This document shows positions 1 through 7,044 of a stretch of 11,282 nt of DNA, piece by piece. Below the pieces are notes generated by a model. That model searched no databases and was not told where the DNA came from. It saw only the letters and a list, made by a program, of their open reading frames with translations. The translations under genes were made by a program, and so were the position numbers. Source of the stretch: Syntrophaceae bacterium (GTDB taxonomy: Bacteria; Desulfobacterota; Desulfomonilia; Desulfomonilales; Desulfomonilaceae); NCBI GenBank assembly GCA_014874425.1, contig JACWAG010000411.1:1-11282 (forward strand), given 5' to 3'. Numbering within the stretch: position 1 is the stretch's first letter; every line of letters begins with the position of its first letter.

Positions 1-65
1 AGCATCCCCACCTCGAACAAAAAGTCAGCAATTGCTTTAAGCTCCAAGTCTAAGCTCCTAAAAGT

Positions 66-86
66 CGGCAATATATAATTGCCGAG
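66..86 (+). terminator. Small hairpin, possible weak terminator of an upstream gene
   Basis: TCGGCAAT (66-73) and ATTGCCGA (79-86) are perfect inverted copies forming an 8-bp stem with the 5-base loop ATATA. The sequence just after it, GTGTTTATCAT, is only weakly T-rich, so this would be a poor intrinsic terminator. The left arm also belongs to a loose direct repeat: AAAGTCAGCAAT near 21-32 resembles AAAGTCGGCAAT at 62-73. No coding sequence is recognisable in 1-200; the remainder is AT-rich. An alternative is a small dispersed repeat or a regulator site. Confidence 0.35.
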
Positions 87-146
87 TGTTTATCATGATT
101 CATTAAACTAATCAAGGCGATCCGAATAAAATCAAATGAGAATATG

Positions 147-175
147 TTGATAAACAAATGAAACTAAAATATTTT
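147..175 (+). promoter_or_regulatory. Candidate sigma-70-type promoter for the methyltransferase gene
   Basis: TTGATA (147-152) matches five of six bases of the -35 consensus. After a 17-base spacer, TATTTT (170-175) matches four of six of the -10 consensus. Transcription would start near 182, giving a leader of about 20 bases before the ATG at 201. AT-rich DNA produces such matches by chance, so this is a candidate only. Confidence 0.3.
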
Positions 176-200
176 GACTCAATAAGTTCAGGAATGATCA

Positions 201-1085
201 ATGACCAATGAGACCCTTATGAATTCATCTCAACCAATTAAACAATTCTTGGAAATGATTGAAACGCGTTGTGATCTATGCGGCTCCTCAAACGATAAAC
301 TCCTATTTGAAAAGGAAGGGTTCCGCCACGTATGTTGCCTGACATGCGGTTTGGTTTATGTTAACCCGAGATTGAAGTTTCACAAGGATTTTCAAACTGT
401 TTCAGGGACAGGTTCAATGGGCGAGGACCACCTTTCACATTCGCAGATACGGCGAATCTGTAAGGAATTGTCAATGCTAGATAATTACAGGAAACTCAAC
501 CGGATCCTTGAAATAGGCCCGGGTAAAGGTTGGTTTCTTAGTATTGCCAAACTTGTCGGTTGGGAAACCTGGGCCATGGAAATTAACCTTGACGCGATAG
601 AAAACTTAAAGCGCAAAGGTATCAAAAATATAATCACTTCCGGTTCAGAAACATTGGACACCGGTCACGAGTCATTTGACGTCATTAGGATGTGGGACGT
701 GATCGAACACCTGGAATCGCCGAGAGCGCTCCTTCAGCAGATTTTTAACAATCTGCGTGCTGGTGGTCTGCTTCGGCTATCAACCACGAACTTCAATTCT
801 CTTTCAAGGATGGTAAATGGTCCTGATTGGGTTTACCTGAACGGATCGGACCATATTGTGCTTTTCGAGCCGGTTACGATAGAGAAACTCCTAAAGTTGG
901 TTGGTTTCCGCAGGATTCGCATCTGGACAAGATCATTTAATCTTAGGAGAAAGCTGTATCACCCTGAAAAAGAAATCAAAGTTCGATTTCATCCTCTGAG
1001 GCCATTTCGAAAAATAATTGATGAAACAATAAAGTTCACGAATTTGGGGCATCAAATGATCGTTGACGCTGTTAAGGACTCGTGA
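201..1085 (+). CDS. Class I SAM-dependent methyltransferase with N-terminal zinc-ribbon-like module
   Basis: The 294-residue protein begins with a Cys4 module: CDLC at 24-27 and C-LTC at 46-49, followed by GLVYVNPR. This layout is common in methyltransferases of the Methyltransf_23 type found near sugar and surface-polysaccharide genes. The SAM-binding loop is EIGPGKG (104-110), with an acidic residue (E127) ending the second strand, and FDVIRMWDVIEH (159-170) is the typical post-I/motif II segment. The C-terminal part is basic (LRRKLYHPEKEIKVRF). The start is supported by AGGAAT at 190-195, five bases before ATG. The substrate cannot be read from the sequence: sugar nucleotides, lipids and small molecules are all possible. 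It is 141 bases from argB across a structured leader, so it is probably a separate transcription unit. No intrinsic terminator follows it. Confidence 0.85.
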   Translation: MTNETLMNSSQPIKQFLEMIETRCDLCGSSNDKLLFEKEGFRHVCCLTCGLVYVNPRLKFHKDFQTVSGTGSMGEDHLSHSQIRRICKELSMLDNYRKLNRILEIGPGKGWFLSIAKLVGWETWAMEINLDAIENLKRKGIKNIITSGSETLDTGHESFDVIRMWDVIEHLESPRALLQQIFNNLRAGGLLRLSTTNFNSLSRMVNGPDWVYLNGSDHIVLFEPVTIEKLLKLVGFRRIRIWTRSFNLRRKLYHPEKEIKVRFHPLRPFRKIIDETIKFTNLGHQMIVDAVKDS

Positions 1086-1101
1086 AAATATATAATATTC
1101 G

Positions 1102-1130
1102 TTATCATTTATATAACTTCGTGATAGAAT
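1102..1130 (+). promoter_or_regulatory. Candidate promoter of the arg-lys operon, inside inverted repeats
   Basis: TTATCA (1102-1107) is four of six to the -35 consensus. TAGAAT (1125-1130) is five of six to the -10 consensus, with a 17-base spacer. The same bases form inverted repeats: TATTC...TATCA (1096-1107) against TGATAGAATA (1122-1131), and inside it GTTAT (1101-1105) against ATAAC (1113-1117). A repressor site overlapping the promoter would look like this, but I cannot match it to a known ArgR box. The next gene downstream is argB. Confidence 0.35.
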
Positions 1131-1162
1131 AAAAATTTTAGCACGGTTCAGTCAGTTGAAAA

Positions 1163-1200
1163 TTGCCCTCTGCTGGGCAAGCGCTCGAATCATTTTCGAG
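1163..1200 (+). promoter_or_regulatory. Two tandem hairpins in the argB leader
   Basis: TTGCCC (1163-1168) pairs perfectly with GGGCAA (1175-1180) across a six-base loop. Three bases later CTCGAA (1184-1189) pairs with TTCGAG (1195-1200) across a five-base loop. A second TCGAG copy at 1201-1205 offers an alternative partner for the left arm of the second hairpin. Neither stem is followed by a T-run, so these are not classical terminators. They sit 26 bases before the argB ATG, where RNA structure could affect translation or elongation. Function is inferred from position only. Confidence 0.4.
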
Positions 1201-1226
1201 TCGAGTTATTGGATGAGAGCCTTAAA

Positions 1227-2135
1227 ATGACTACCCAAAATGAGTCACAATTTGTGACGCCTGCTCTGCGAGCCGGCATACTCGCTGAGGCGCTTCCATA
1301 CATTAGAGCCTTTCGTGGAAAACGCATATTGATTAAGTATGGTGGCAGCGCGATGACGAAAGATTCCCTCAAAAGAGATTTTGCCGAGGATGTGGCGCTT
1401 CTGAGTTTTATCGGGGTTAAACCAACAATAGTTCATGGCGGTGGCCCCCAAATAGGCGCACTATTGAAAAAACTCGGCAAGGAAAGCCGATTTGTAGAGG
1501 GACTCCGAGTTACCGACGAAGAAACAATGGATGTAGTTGAGATGGCGCTTGTCGCCAAGGTTAACAAGGACGTGGTTTCATTGATCAATTCTTATGGTGG
1601 ACGAGCTGTGGGAATATCTGGCCGTGATGGCCAACTGATTAGGGCCAAAAAAGCCACGCCGGCAAGATTGGCGGGCATTGACGAAGACTTGGGTTTGGTG
1701 GGTGAGGTAGAACGAATAAATCCTGATTTGATAGCGGCTCTTGAAGATAGAGGATTTATCCCTGTTGTCGCTCCAGTAGGGGCTGGCCCGCACGAAAAAC
1801 CTTATAATATAAATGCGGATACTGCGGCCGGGGCCATGGCGGCAGCCCTGAGCGCCGAGAAATTCTTATTGCTCACCGATGTCCCCGGGGTCCTGGACCC
1901 TCAAGGCAGCTTAATTTCGAGCCTATCTGAAGAGCAGGTTGAAGAAATGATCAAGACTGAGGCTATTTCCGGTGGAATGATACCTAAAGTCAAATGTTGT
2001 TTGTCCGCAATAAGAGGTGGTGTGCCAAAGGCCCATATAATTGACGGTCGGGTTTCCCACGCGCTTCTGTTGGAAATTCTTACAGATGAGGGTATAGGGA
2101 CCGAAATTGTGCGCGAAAAGGCGCCGGGACTTTAG
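1227..2135 (+). CDS. argB: Acetylglutamate kinase (NAGK), probably arginine-sensitive type
   Basis: ArgB phosphorylates N-acetyl-L-glutamate with ATP, the second step of arginine synthesis, in the cytosol. The amino-acid-kinase fold is clear: IKYGGSAM (36-43, with catalytic Lys37), the substrate loop HGGGPQIG (70-77), RAKK, and YNINAD before the nucleotide-binding half. Length is 302 residues, usual for the family. About 30 residues precede the first strand and include LAEALPYIRAFRGK, like the N-helix of the hexameric, arginine-inhibited enzymes. The C-terminal AHIIDGR...LLEI...GIGT segment that forms the arginine site in those enzymes is also kept. I chose ATG at 1227 because GGATGAGAG (1211-1219) lies eight bases upstream; an in-frame TTG at 1209 would add six residues but would lack a ribosome-binding site. 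First gene of the operon. Confidence 0.96.
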   Translation: MTTQNESQFVTPALRAGILAEALPYIRAFRGKRILIKYGGSAMTKDSLKRDFAEDVALLSFIGVKPTIVHGGGPQIGALLKKLGKESRFVEGLRVTDEETMDVVEMALVAKVNKDVVSLINSYGGRAVGISGRDGQLIRAKKATPARLAGIDEDLGLVGEVERINPDLIAALEDRGFIPVVAPVGAGPHEKPYNINADTAAGAMAAALSAEKFLLLTDVPGVLDPQGSLISSLSEEQVEEMIKTEAISGGMIPKVKCCLSAIRGGVPKAHIIDGRVSHALLLEILTDEGIGTEIVREKAPGL

Positions 2136-2257
2136 CTTCCAATGTCAGGTGTTCCCCGGGCTTTCAAATAAAATTGACTGTTGGGCGCATTCGTATCCAA
2201 TGTTCACCACTGTATTATACGGAGAGTTTCAAGAATCTTCAATTTGAGAGATATAAA
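2136..2257 (+). other. argB-argD spacer, possible internal promoter
   Basis: This 122-base gap is the longest inside the cluster. It holds TATTAT (2213-2218), which could be a -10 element, but the best-spaced -35 (TTCGTA, 2190-2195) is poor. TTGACT at 2174 is too far upstream for it. An in-frame TTG at 2174 would extend ArgD by 28 residues through this gap, but that stretch does not resemble an aminotransferase N-terminus. No stable hairpin or terminator was seen. Confidence 0.3.
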
Positions 2258-3460
2258 ATGGCTAAAGAATCTTTCGATTTTATTTCAGCTAATAAGGAAT
2301 ATGTTTTTAACACTTACGGCAGGTCTCCCGTCATGTTGGTCGAAGGCGCCGGATTACGGGTAAAAGACAGTAATGGCAAGGATTATCTAGATTTTATCGG
2401 AGGGCTGGCCGCATGCCCTCTTGGGCACGCTCATCCTGCGCTTGTAGAAGCCATATGTAAACAGGCCGGTAAACTGATACACGTGTCCAACATTTTCCAC
2501 ATTGAGCCGCAGATTGAATTGGCGCGACTCCTAGCGGAAAATTCATTCGGTGACAAGGCGTTCTTCTGCAATTCAGGAGCTGAAGCAAATGAAGCGGCCA
2601 TCAAGTTGGCGCGTAAGTTTTTCAGCGAAAAGGGAGCCGCCGATAGATATCATATCATCACAATGCAAAATTCTTTTCATGGGCGGACACTAGCCACGCT
2701 TGCAGCCACGGGCCAGATGAAGTACAGGCAAGGTTTCGAACCAATAATGCCGGGTTTCTCACATGTTCCATTCGGTGATTATCCCACGCTGGAAAAGACG
2801 GTAACGGAAACGACCGCTGCGATCATGATAGAGCCGATTCAAGGTGAGGGTGGAGTTCGTATCCCGCCTGCCGACTATTTGCCTAAAGTGCGGAAGCTTT
2901 GTGACGATAGAGGTGTATTACTGATCTTTGACGAAGTTCAAACCGGTATGGGCAGGACCGGTAAGTTATTCGCTTACGAAAACTTTGGTATTGAACCGGA
3001 CATAATGACATTGGCCAAAGGTCTTGCAGGTGGTGTCCCGATTGGCGCTATGGTCGCTACAGAGCGAGTGGCGTCGGCGTTCAAGCCCGGAAACCACGCC
3101 TCGACATTTGGTGGAAACCCCCTCTCGTCAGCCGCTGGCGTGGCTGTCTTGAATGAAATTTTGTCCAATGGTTTTCTTGATCGGGTCAGGATCATGGGAG
3201 GATATCTAAGATCACAACTTGAAGATGTCGCTGCAAAGCACAATTGTGTTAAAGAAGTCCGGGGACTTGGACTAATGCAAGCTTTAGACTTGAAGATCCC
3301 CGGCGCCGACCTCGTGACCATCATGAGAGAAGCCGGCGTTTTGGTGAATTGCACATCCGATACGGTTATCAGGTTCTTGCCACCGCTAATAGTATCAGGC
3401 GCTGAGATCGATGAGATGATAATTATTCTGGATGTGTCATTAACCAAGATTACGAGTTAG
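2258..3460 (+). CDS. argD: Acetylornithine aminotransferase
   Basis: This PLP enzyme of fold type I (class III aminotransferase) converts N-acetylglutamate semialdehyde plus glutamate to N-acetylornithine and 2-oxoglutarate. Some family members also serve as succinyldiaminopimelate aminotransferase, relevant here because lysine genes follow. Visible features are GLAACPLGHAHP near the N-terminus, the phosphate-binding SGAEANEAA (106-114), HGRTLA, EPIQGEGG, FDEVQTGMGRTG with the PLP-ring Asp225, and TLAKGLAGG with the Schiff-base Lys254. STFGGNPL follows. At 400 residues from ATG 2258 the length is normal. GAGAG at 2246-2250, seven bases ahead, supports this start over the upstream TTG at 2174. 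The stop is four bases before argF, implying co-transcription and probable translational coupling. Confidence 0.95.
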   Translation: MAKESFDFISANKEYVFNTYGRSPVMLVEGAGLRVKDSNGKDYLDFIGGLAACPLGHAHPALVEAICKQAGKLIHVSNIFHIEPQIELARLLAENSFGDKAFFCNSGAEANEAAIKLARKFFSEKGAADRYHIITMQNSFHGRTLATLAATGQMKYRQGFEPIMPGFSHVPFGDYPTLEKTVTETTAAIMIEPIQGEGGVRIPPADYLPKVRKLCDDRGVLLIFDEVQTGMGRTGKLFAYENFGIEPDIMTLAKGLAGGVPIGAMVATERVASAFKPGNHASTFGGNPLSSAAGVAVLNEILSNGFLDRVRIMGGYLRSQLEDVAAKHNCVKEVRGLGLMQALDLKIPGADLVTIMREAGVLVNCTSDTVIRFLPPLIVSGAEIDEMIIILDVSLTKITS

Positions 3461-3464
3461 AACC

Positions 3465-4364
3465 ATGAGAGAAATTCGCCATTTTTTGAGCCTCGCCGAC
3501 TGTTCTAAAGAACAGATCATCAATTTGGTGCGTCGAGCCGCCGCCATGAAAAGAGGGGAACCAGGAAAATGCCCCGATTTGCCGCTTGAGGGCAAAAGCG
3601 TAGGTCTTCTTTTTGATAAGCCCTCCACTAGGACTCGGGTATCATTTGATGTTGGTGTCTATCAGTTAGGGGGACACCCGATATTTCTCAACTCTAGGGA
3701 CATTCAGCTTGGTAGGGGTGAACCTATTAGAGACACGGCGCGCGTCCTTTCAAGATATCTCGATGCAATTGTAATCAGGACTTTTGGTCAGGAAATAGTT
3801 GAGGAATTTGCGCACTGGTCTACGATCCCAGTCATAAATGCGCTCACGGATCGATCACACCCATGTCAGATATTGGGGGATCTGCTTACTTTGCAAGAAA
3901 CGGGGCTGGACATCTTTACTATGAAGGCCGCTTGGATAGGCGACGGGAACAACATGGCCAATTCCTGGATATATGCGGCCCAGAAACTTGGTTTTCCTTT
4001 TGTTCTGGCATGCCCTGAAGGTTATGATCCAGCGGCCAAATTCGATTGTGACAACATCAAGCTGACCCGTGATCCACTCGAAGCGGCCAAAGACGCTAAT
4101 GCGATATCAACCGACGTGTGGGCTTCCATGGGGCAGGAAAAGGAAGCGTCAATCCGTCGTCAGGATTTTCAGGATTTTCAGGTAAACCACGATGTCCTAA
4201 AACACGCAGGGGACCCGGTGTATATCCTCCACTGTCTGCCGGCGCACCGTGGTGAAGAGATTACTGAAGAAATTATGGAATCGGAACATTCTTTAATCTG
4301 GAATCAGGCTGAAAACAGGCTTCATGTTCAGAAGGCTCTGCTGGAGGACTTGCTCAGCCTTTGA
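3465..4364 (+). CDS. argF: Ornithine carbamoyltransferase (OTCase)
   Basis: ArgF joins carbamoyl phosphate and ornithine to give citrulline. The carbamoyl-phosphate loop STRTR is at 54-58 within FDKPSTRTRVSF. HPCQILGD starts at residue 132 and the catalytic HCLPAHRGEEI at 256. The ornithine-closing loop reads DVWASMGQE, with the SMG signature that separates OTCases from aspartate carbamoyltransferase. Length, 299 residues, is standard for the anabolic enzyme. The ATG lies four bases after the argD stop, with only weak Shine-Dalgarno resemblance, so initiation probably relies on ribosomes finishing argD. A perfect 9-base tandem copy, CAGGATTTT twice at 4161-4178, encodes QDFQDFQ just before the conserved QVN. 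It does not lengthen the protein relative to the family as I remember it. Confidence 0.96.
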   Translation: MREIRHFLSLADCSKEQIINLVRRAAAMKRGEPGKCPDLPLEGKSVGLLFDKPSTRTRVSFDVGVYQLGGHPIFLNSRDIQLGRGEPIRDTARVLSRYLDAIVIRTFGQEIVEEFAHWSTIPVINALTDRSHPCQILGDLLTLQETGLDIFTMKAAWIGDGNNMANSWIYAAQKLGFPFVLACPEGYDPAAKFDCDNIKLTRDPLEAAKDANAISTDVWASMGQEKEASIRRQDFQDFQVNHDVLKHAGDPVYILHCLPAHRGEEITEEIMESEHSLIWNQAENRLHVQKALLEDLLSL

Positions 4365-4389
4365 GTAAAGTGGCTTGGAGCGAACAGTT

Positions 4390-4394
4390 GGAGG
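4390..4394 (+). promoter_or_regulatory. Ribosome-binding site that decides the argG start
   Basis: GGAGG at 4390-4394 is the strongest Shine-Dalgarno match in the arginine half of the window. It lies four bases before the in-frame TTG at 4399 and downstream of the alternative TTG at 4375. It therefore argues for initiation at 4399, although the four-base spacing is on the short side. Confidence 0.6.
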
Positions 4395-4398
4395 AAAA

Positions 4399-5616
4399 TT
4401 GAAACACAAAGGCATAAAAAAAATAGTATTGGCTTATTCGGGTGGCCTTGACACTTCAGTGATTTTGCGGTGGCTTGTTGAAACATATGAATGCCCCGTG
4501 GTAGCGTTTGTGGCGGATCTCGGACAGGGCGAAGAACTTGATTGTCTTGATGACAAAGCCGAGGCGTCAGGCGCTGAATCTCTATATGTAGTTGATCTTA
4601 AAGAAGACTTTGTCAAAAACTTCGTTTTCCCCATGTTCCGGGCAAACGCAGTCTATGAAGGCTCATACCTTCTTGGGACCTCAATCGCCAGGCCCTGCAT
4701 AGCCCAAGCCCAAATGAACATTGTAGCCAAGGAAAACGCTGACGCTGTCTGCCATGGAGCTACCGGCAAAGGAAATGACCAGGTACGGTTTGAACTCACT
4801 TACTATTCAATCAATCCGGAGATAATAGTTATAGCCCCGTGGCGCACATGGTCATTCAAATCCAGGTCTGAACTGATCGCATACGCGAAAAAGCACAATA
4901 TCCCTATCACCTCCACTGCTGAAAAACCATACAGTATGGATAGAAACCTGCTCCACCTGAGTTTTGAAGGAGGAATACTTGAAGACCCATGGGCAGAACC
5001 TCCTTCAAATATGTTTATCCTTACAGTTGATCCAAGAAAAGCCCCGGACAAGGCGCAAGAAGTCACGCTCACCTTTGAAGCGGGCGATCCGGTCGCAGTA
5101 GATGATGTTCGGATGACGCCTGCGAACCTATTGGACCATCTCAACAAACTCGCAGGCATGCACGGTGTAGGACGTGTAGACATGGTCGAAAACCGTTACG
5201 TAGGCATGAAAAGCCGCGGTGTTTACGAAACGCCCGGCGGCACAGTCGTACATGTCGCCAGGAGAGCAATTGAATCTATCACTCTGGATCGTGAAATTTC
5301 CCGGCTCAAAGATGAATGGGTCCCACGTTATGCTGGCCTCGTTTACAATGGATATTGGTTTTCTCCTGAAAGAAAGATGCTTCAGGCGGCCATAGATACG
5401 GCTGCGTCAGTGGTTTCAGGCGACGTGAGACTGAGAATCTACAAGGGCAATGTTACGGTTACCGGCCGAAGATCGGACAACTCTCTTTATGATCAAAGGT
5501 TTGCAACCTTTGAAGAGGATGAGGTCTATTCCCAATCAGACGCTGAAGGATTCATACGACTCAACGCTTTGAGACTACGGATCGGTTCCTTAATGGGTAA
5601 AACCGGGAAAAGCTAG
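4399..5616 (+). CDS. argG: Argininosuccinate synthase
   Basis: ArgG condenses citrulline and aspartate, with ATP cleaved to AMP and pyrophosphate, to form argininosuccinate. The N-terminal ATP pyrophosphatase loop is AYSGGLDTS (12-20). GATGKGNDQVRFE (120-132) is the signature that binds citrulline and aspartate. Further conserved parts are SIARPCIA, the WSFKSRSELIAYA segment, DRNLLHLSFEGG, and EDPWAEPP. From TTG 4399 the protein has 405 residues, the usual size for the short bacterial class. An in-frame TTG at 4375 would add eight residues (MERTVGGK) and leave only ten bases after argF, but it lacks a good ribosome-binding site. No ATG is available near the N-terminus. The next gene, argH, follows after 22 bases. 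Confidence 0.95.
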   Translation: MKHKGIKKIVLAYSGGLDTSVILRWLVETYECPVVAFVADLGQGEELDCLDDKAEASGAESLYVVDLKEDFVKNFVFPMFRANAVYEGSYLLGTSIARPCIAQAQMNIVAKENADAVCHGATGKGNDQVRFELTYYSINPEIIVIAPWRTWSFKSRSELIAYAKKHNIPITSTAEKPYSMDRNLLHLSFEGGILEDPWAEPPSNMFILTVDPRKAPDKAQEVTLTFEAGDPVAVDDVRMTPANLLDHLNKLAGMHGVGRVDMVENRYVGMKSRGVYETPGGTVVHVARRAIESITLDREISRLKDEWVPRYAGLVYNGYWFSPERKMLQAAIDTAASVVSGDVRLRIYKGNVTVTGRRSDNSLYDQRFATFEEDEVYSQSDAEGFIRLNALRLRIGSLMGKTGKS

Positions 5617-5638
5617 CATGCCAAGGTATTGATCAGAC

Positions 5639-7024
5639 ATGGCCATTGAAAAATCTTCAAAAACCGTAAATAACTCGAGCGGGTCGTCAGGCATTAGAAA
5701 GGGCCGGTTTGCAGAGGGCATGGACCCACTTTTTGCAAAATTCAACGCCTCAATCTCGTTTGATCGGCGTCTATTTCGAGAAGACATTGCGGGAAGCGTA
5801 GCTCACGTCCGCATGTTGGGGACTCAGGCCATAATACCCGCTGAAGACGCTATTAAAATAGAAGAAGGACTCAAGCAGGTCCTTGATGACTTCGAAAATG
5901 GTCGTTTTGAATTCCAGGAAGACCTCGAAGATGTCCATATAAACATAGAAGACGCTCTTAGAAAAAAAATCGGCGATGTCTCAGGCAAGCTTCATACCGC
6001 CAGGAGCAGAAATGACCAGGTTGCGCTGGATCTAAGACTGTTCCTCAGGAACCAGTCCGGTTTAATCGAAGCCGCCTTACTCGATTTAGACGCTGCCCTG
6101 TTAGAAACCGCGAAGTATAACATTGATGTTATACTCCCGGGTTACACCCATTTGCAAAGGGCCCAGCCAGTAAGACTTTCGCACCATCTAATGGCCTATT
6201 TTCAGATGTTCAGACGTGACTGGGAACGCTTTATAGACTCGAAAAAGCGAATCGATGAAATGCCATTGGGCTCAGCCGCTCTTGCCGGAACTACATTTGA
6301 TATCAATCGTGACCTTGTAGCTGGCTTTCTAAATTTCTCGCGAGTAAGCCGTAATTCGATGGACGCGGTTTCGGACAGAGATTTCGCTGTTGAGTTCACG
6401 TTCAATTGTTCTCTTGTGATGACCCATCTGTCGCGACTGTCCGAGGAGTTCATAATCTGGTCATCGGCCGAATTTTCTTTTGTGGATCTACCTGACGAGT
6501 TCTGTTCCGGGTCAAGCATTATGCCGCAGAAAAAAAACCCTGACGCCTGTGAATTAATACGGGCCAAGACCGGTCGTGTATATGGAGACTTGATCACACT
6601 TCTCACAATCCTCAAAGGACTCCCGTTGACTTATAATAAAGACCTTCAAGAGGATAAGGAGCCTGTTTTTGACGCTGTTGACACTGTATTGAACAGCGTA
6701 AAAATAATGACAGGCTTGATAAAAGGAACGAAATTTAGGGCCGAAAGATTGTTAGACGCAGCTTCAGAACCATACCTTGCCGCAACAGATGTAGCGGATG
6801 CTTTGGCTAGACAGGGTCTGCCATTCAGGGAAGCGCACGCCCGAGTTGGCGCTATTGTTCGTGGAGAGACTTCTGTAACCGGTTATGTGCCTCCAACGCC
6901 TGAAGAAATGGTCGAGTCAAGATGTCAGGAAGGCGCAACAGGGAAACAGAGTGTAATTCGACAGATGGAAGAGGGCGAGAAATTCCTTCTACAAAATGGA
7001 TACACGCCCCGTGCGGATGGCTAA
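5639..7024 (+). CDS. argH: Argininosuccinate lyase
   Basis: ArgH splits argininosuccinate into arginine and fumarate and belongs to the fumarase/aspartase superfamily. It shows NASISFDRRLFREDIAGSVAH near the N-terminus, the HTARSRNDQV segment, GYTHLQRAQP with conserved His171, and the flexible catalytic loop GSSIMPQKKNPD starting at Gly291. Length is 461 residues. The first 20 or so (KSSKTVNNSSGSSG) are Ser/Asn-rich, unlike the usual short start in which an LWGGRF-type motif appears almost at once; here GRFAEGMD begins only after that tail. The ATG at 5639 is the only reasonable start, since the next in-frame ATG (5720) would remove GRF. Its ribosome-binding site is weak (AAGG, about 12 bases upstream). 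Confidence 0.96.
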   Translation: MAIEKSSKTVNNSSGSSGIRKGRFAEGMDPLFAKFNASISFDRRLFREDIAGSVAHVRMLGTQAIIPAEDAIKIEEGLKQVLDDFENGRFEFQEDLEDVHINIEDALRKKIGDVSGKLHTARSRNDQVALDLRLFLRNQSGLIEAALLDLDAALLETAKYNIDVILPGYTHLQRAQPVRLSHHLMAYFQMFRRDWERFIDSKKRIDEMPLGSAALAGTTFDINRDLVAGFLNFSRVSRNSMDAVSDRDFAVEFTFNCSLVMTHLSRLSEEFIIWSSAEFSFVDLPDEFCSGSSIMPQKKNPDACELIRAKTGRVYGDLITLLTILKGLPLTYNKDLQEDKEPVFDAVDTVLNSVKIMTGLIKGTKFRAERLLDAASEPYLAATDVADALARQGLPFREAHARVGAIVRGETSVTGYVPPTPEEMVESRCQEGATGKQSVIRQMEEGEKFLLQNGYTPRADG

Positions 7025-7044
7025 AAAGGAACGACAAAACAAGA

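Noticed and set aside
1082..1132. GTG-started 16-codon frame overlapping the methyltransferase stop
   Set aside because: It has an AAGGA upstream but at only three bases, and its sequence is what AT-rich DNA gives by chance. It contains a single arginine codon, too few for attenuation-style control.
2174..2257. TTG-started 28-residue extension of ArgD
   Set aside because: The residues do not resemble an ArgD N-terminus, and ATG 2258 has a well-placed GAGAG and gives the expected 400-residue protein.
2974..3447. 157-codon open frame on the minus strand inside argD
   Set aside because: It lies wholly within a well-supported argD, its translation shows no recognisable domain, and there is no ribosome-binding site or gap for it. 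It is a shadow frame.
4161..4182. Perfect 9-base tandem repeat in argF (QDFQDFQ)
   Set aside because: The length of this region matches remembered OTCase sequences, so it is more likely an ordinary run of similar codons than a recent duplication.
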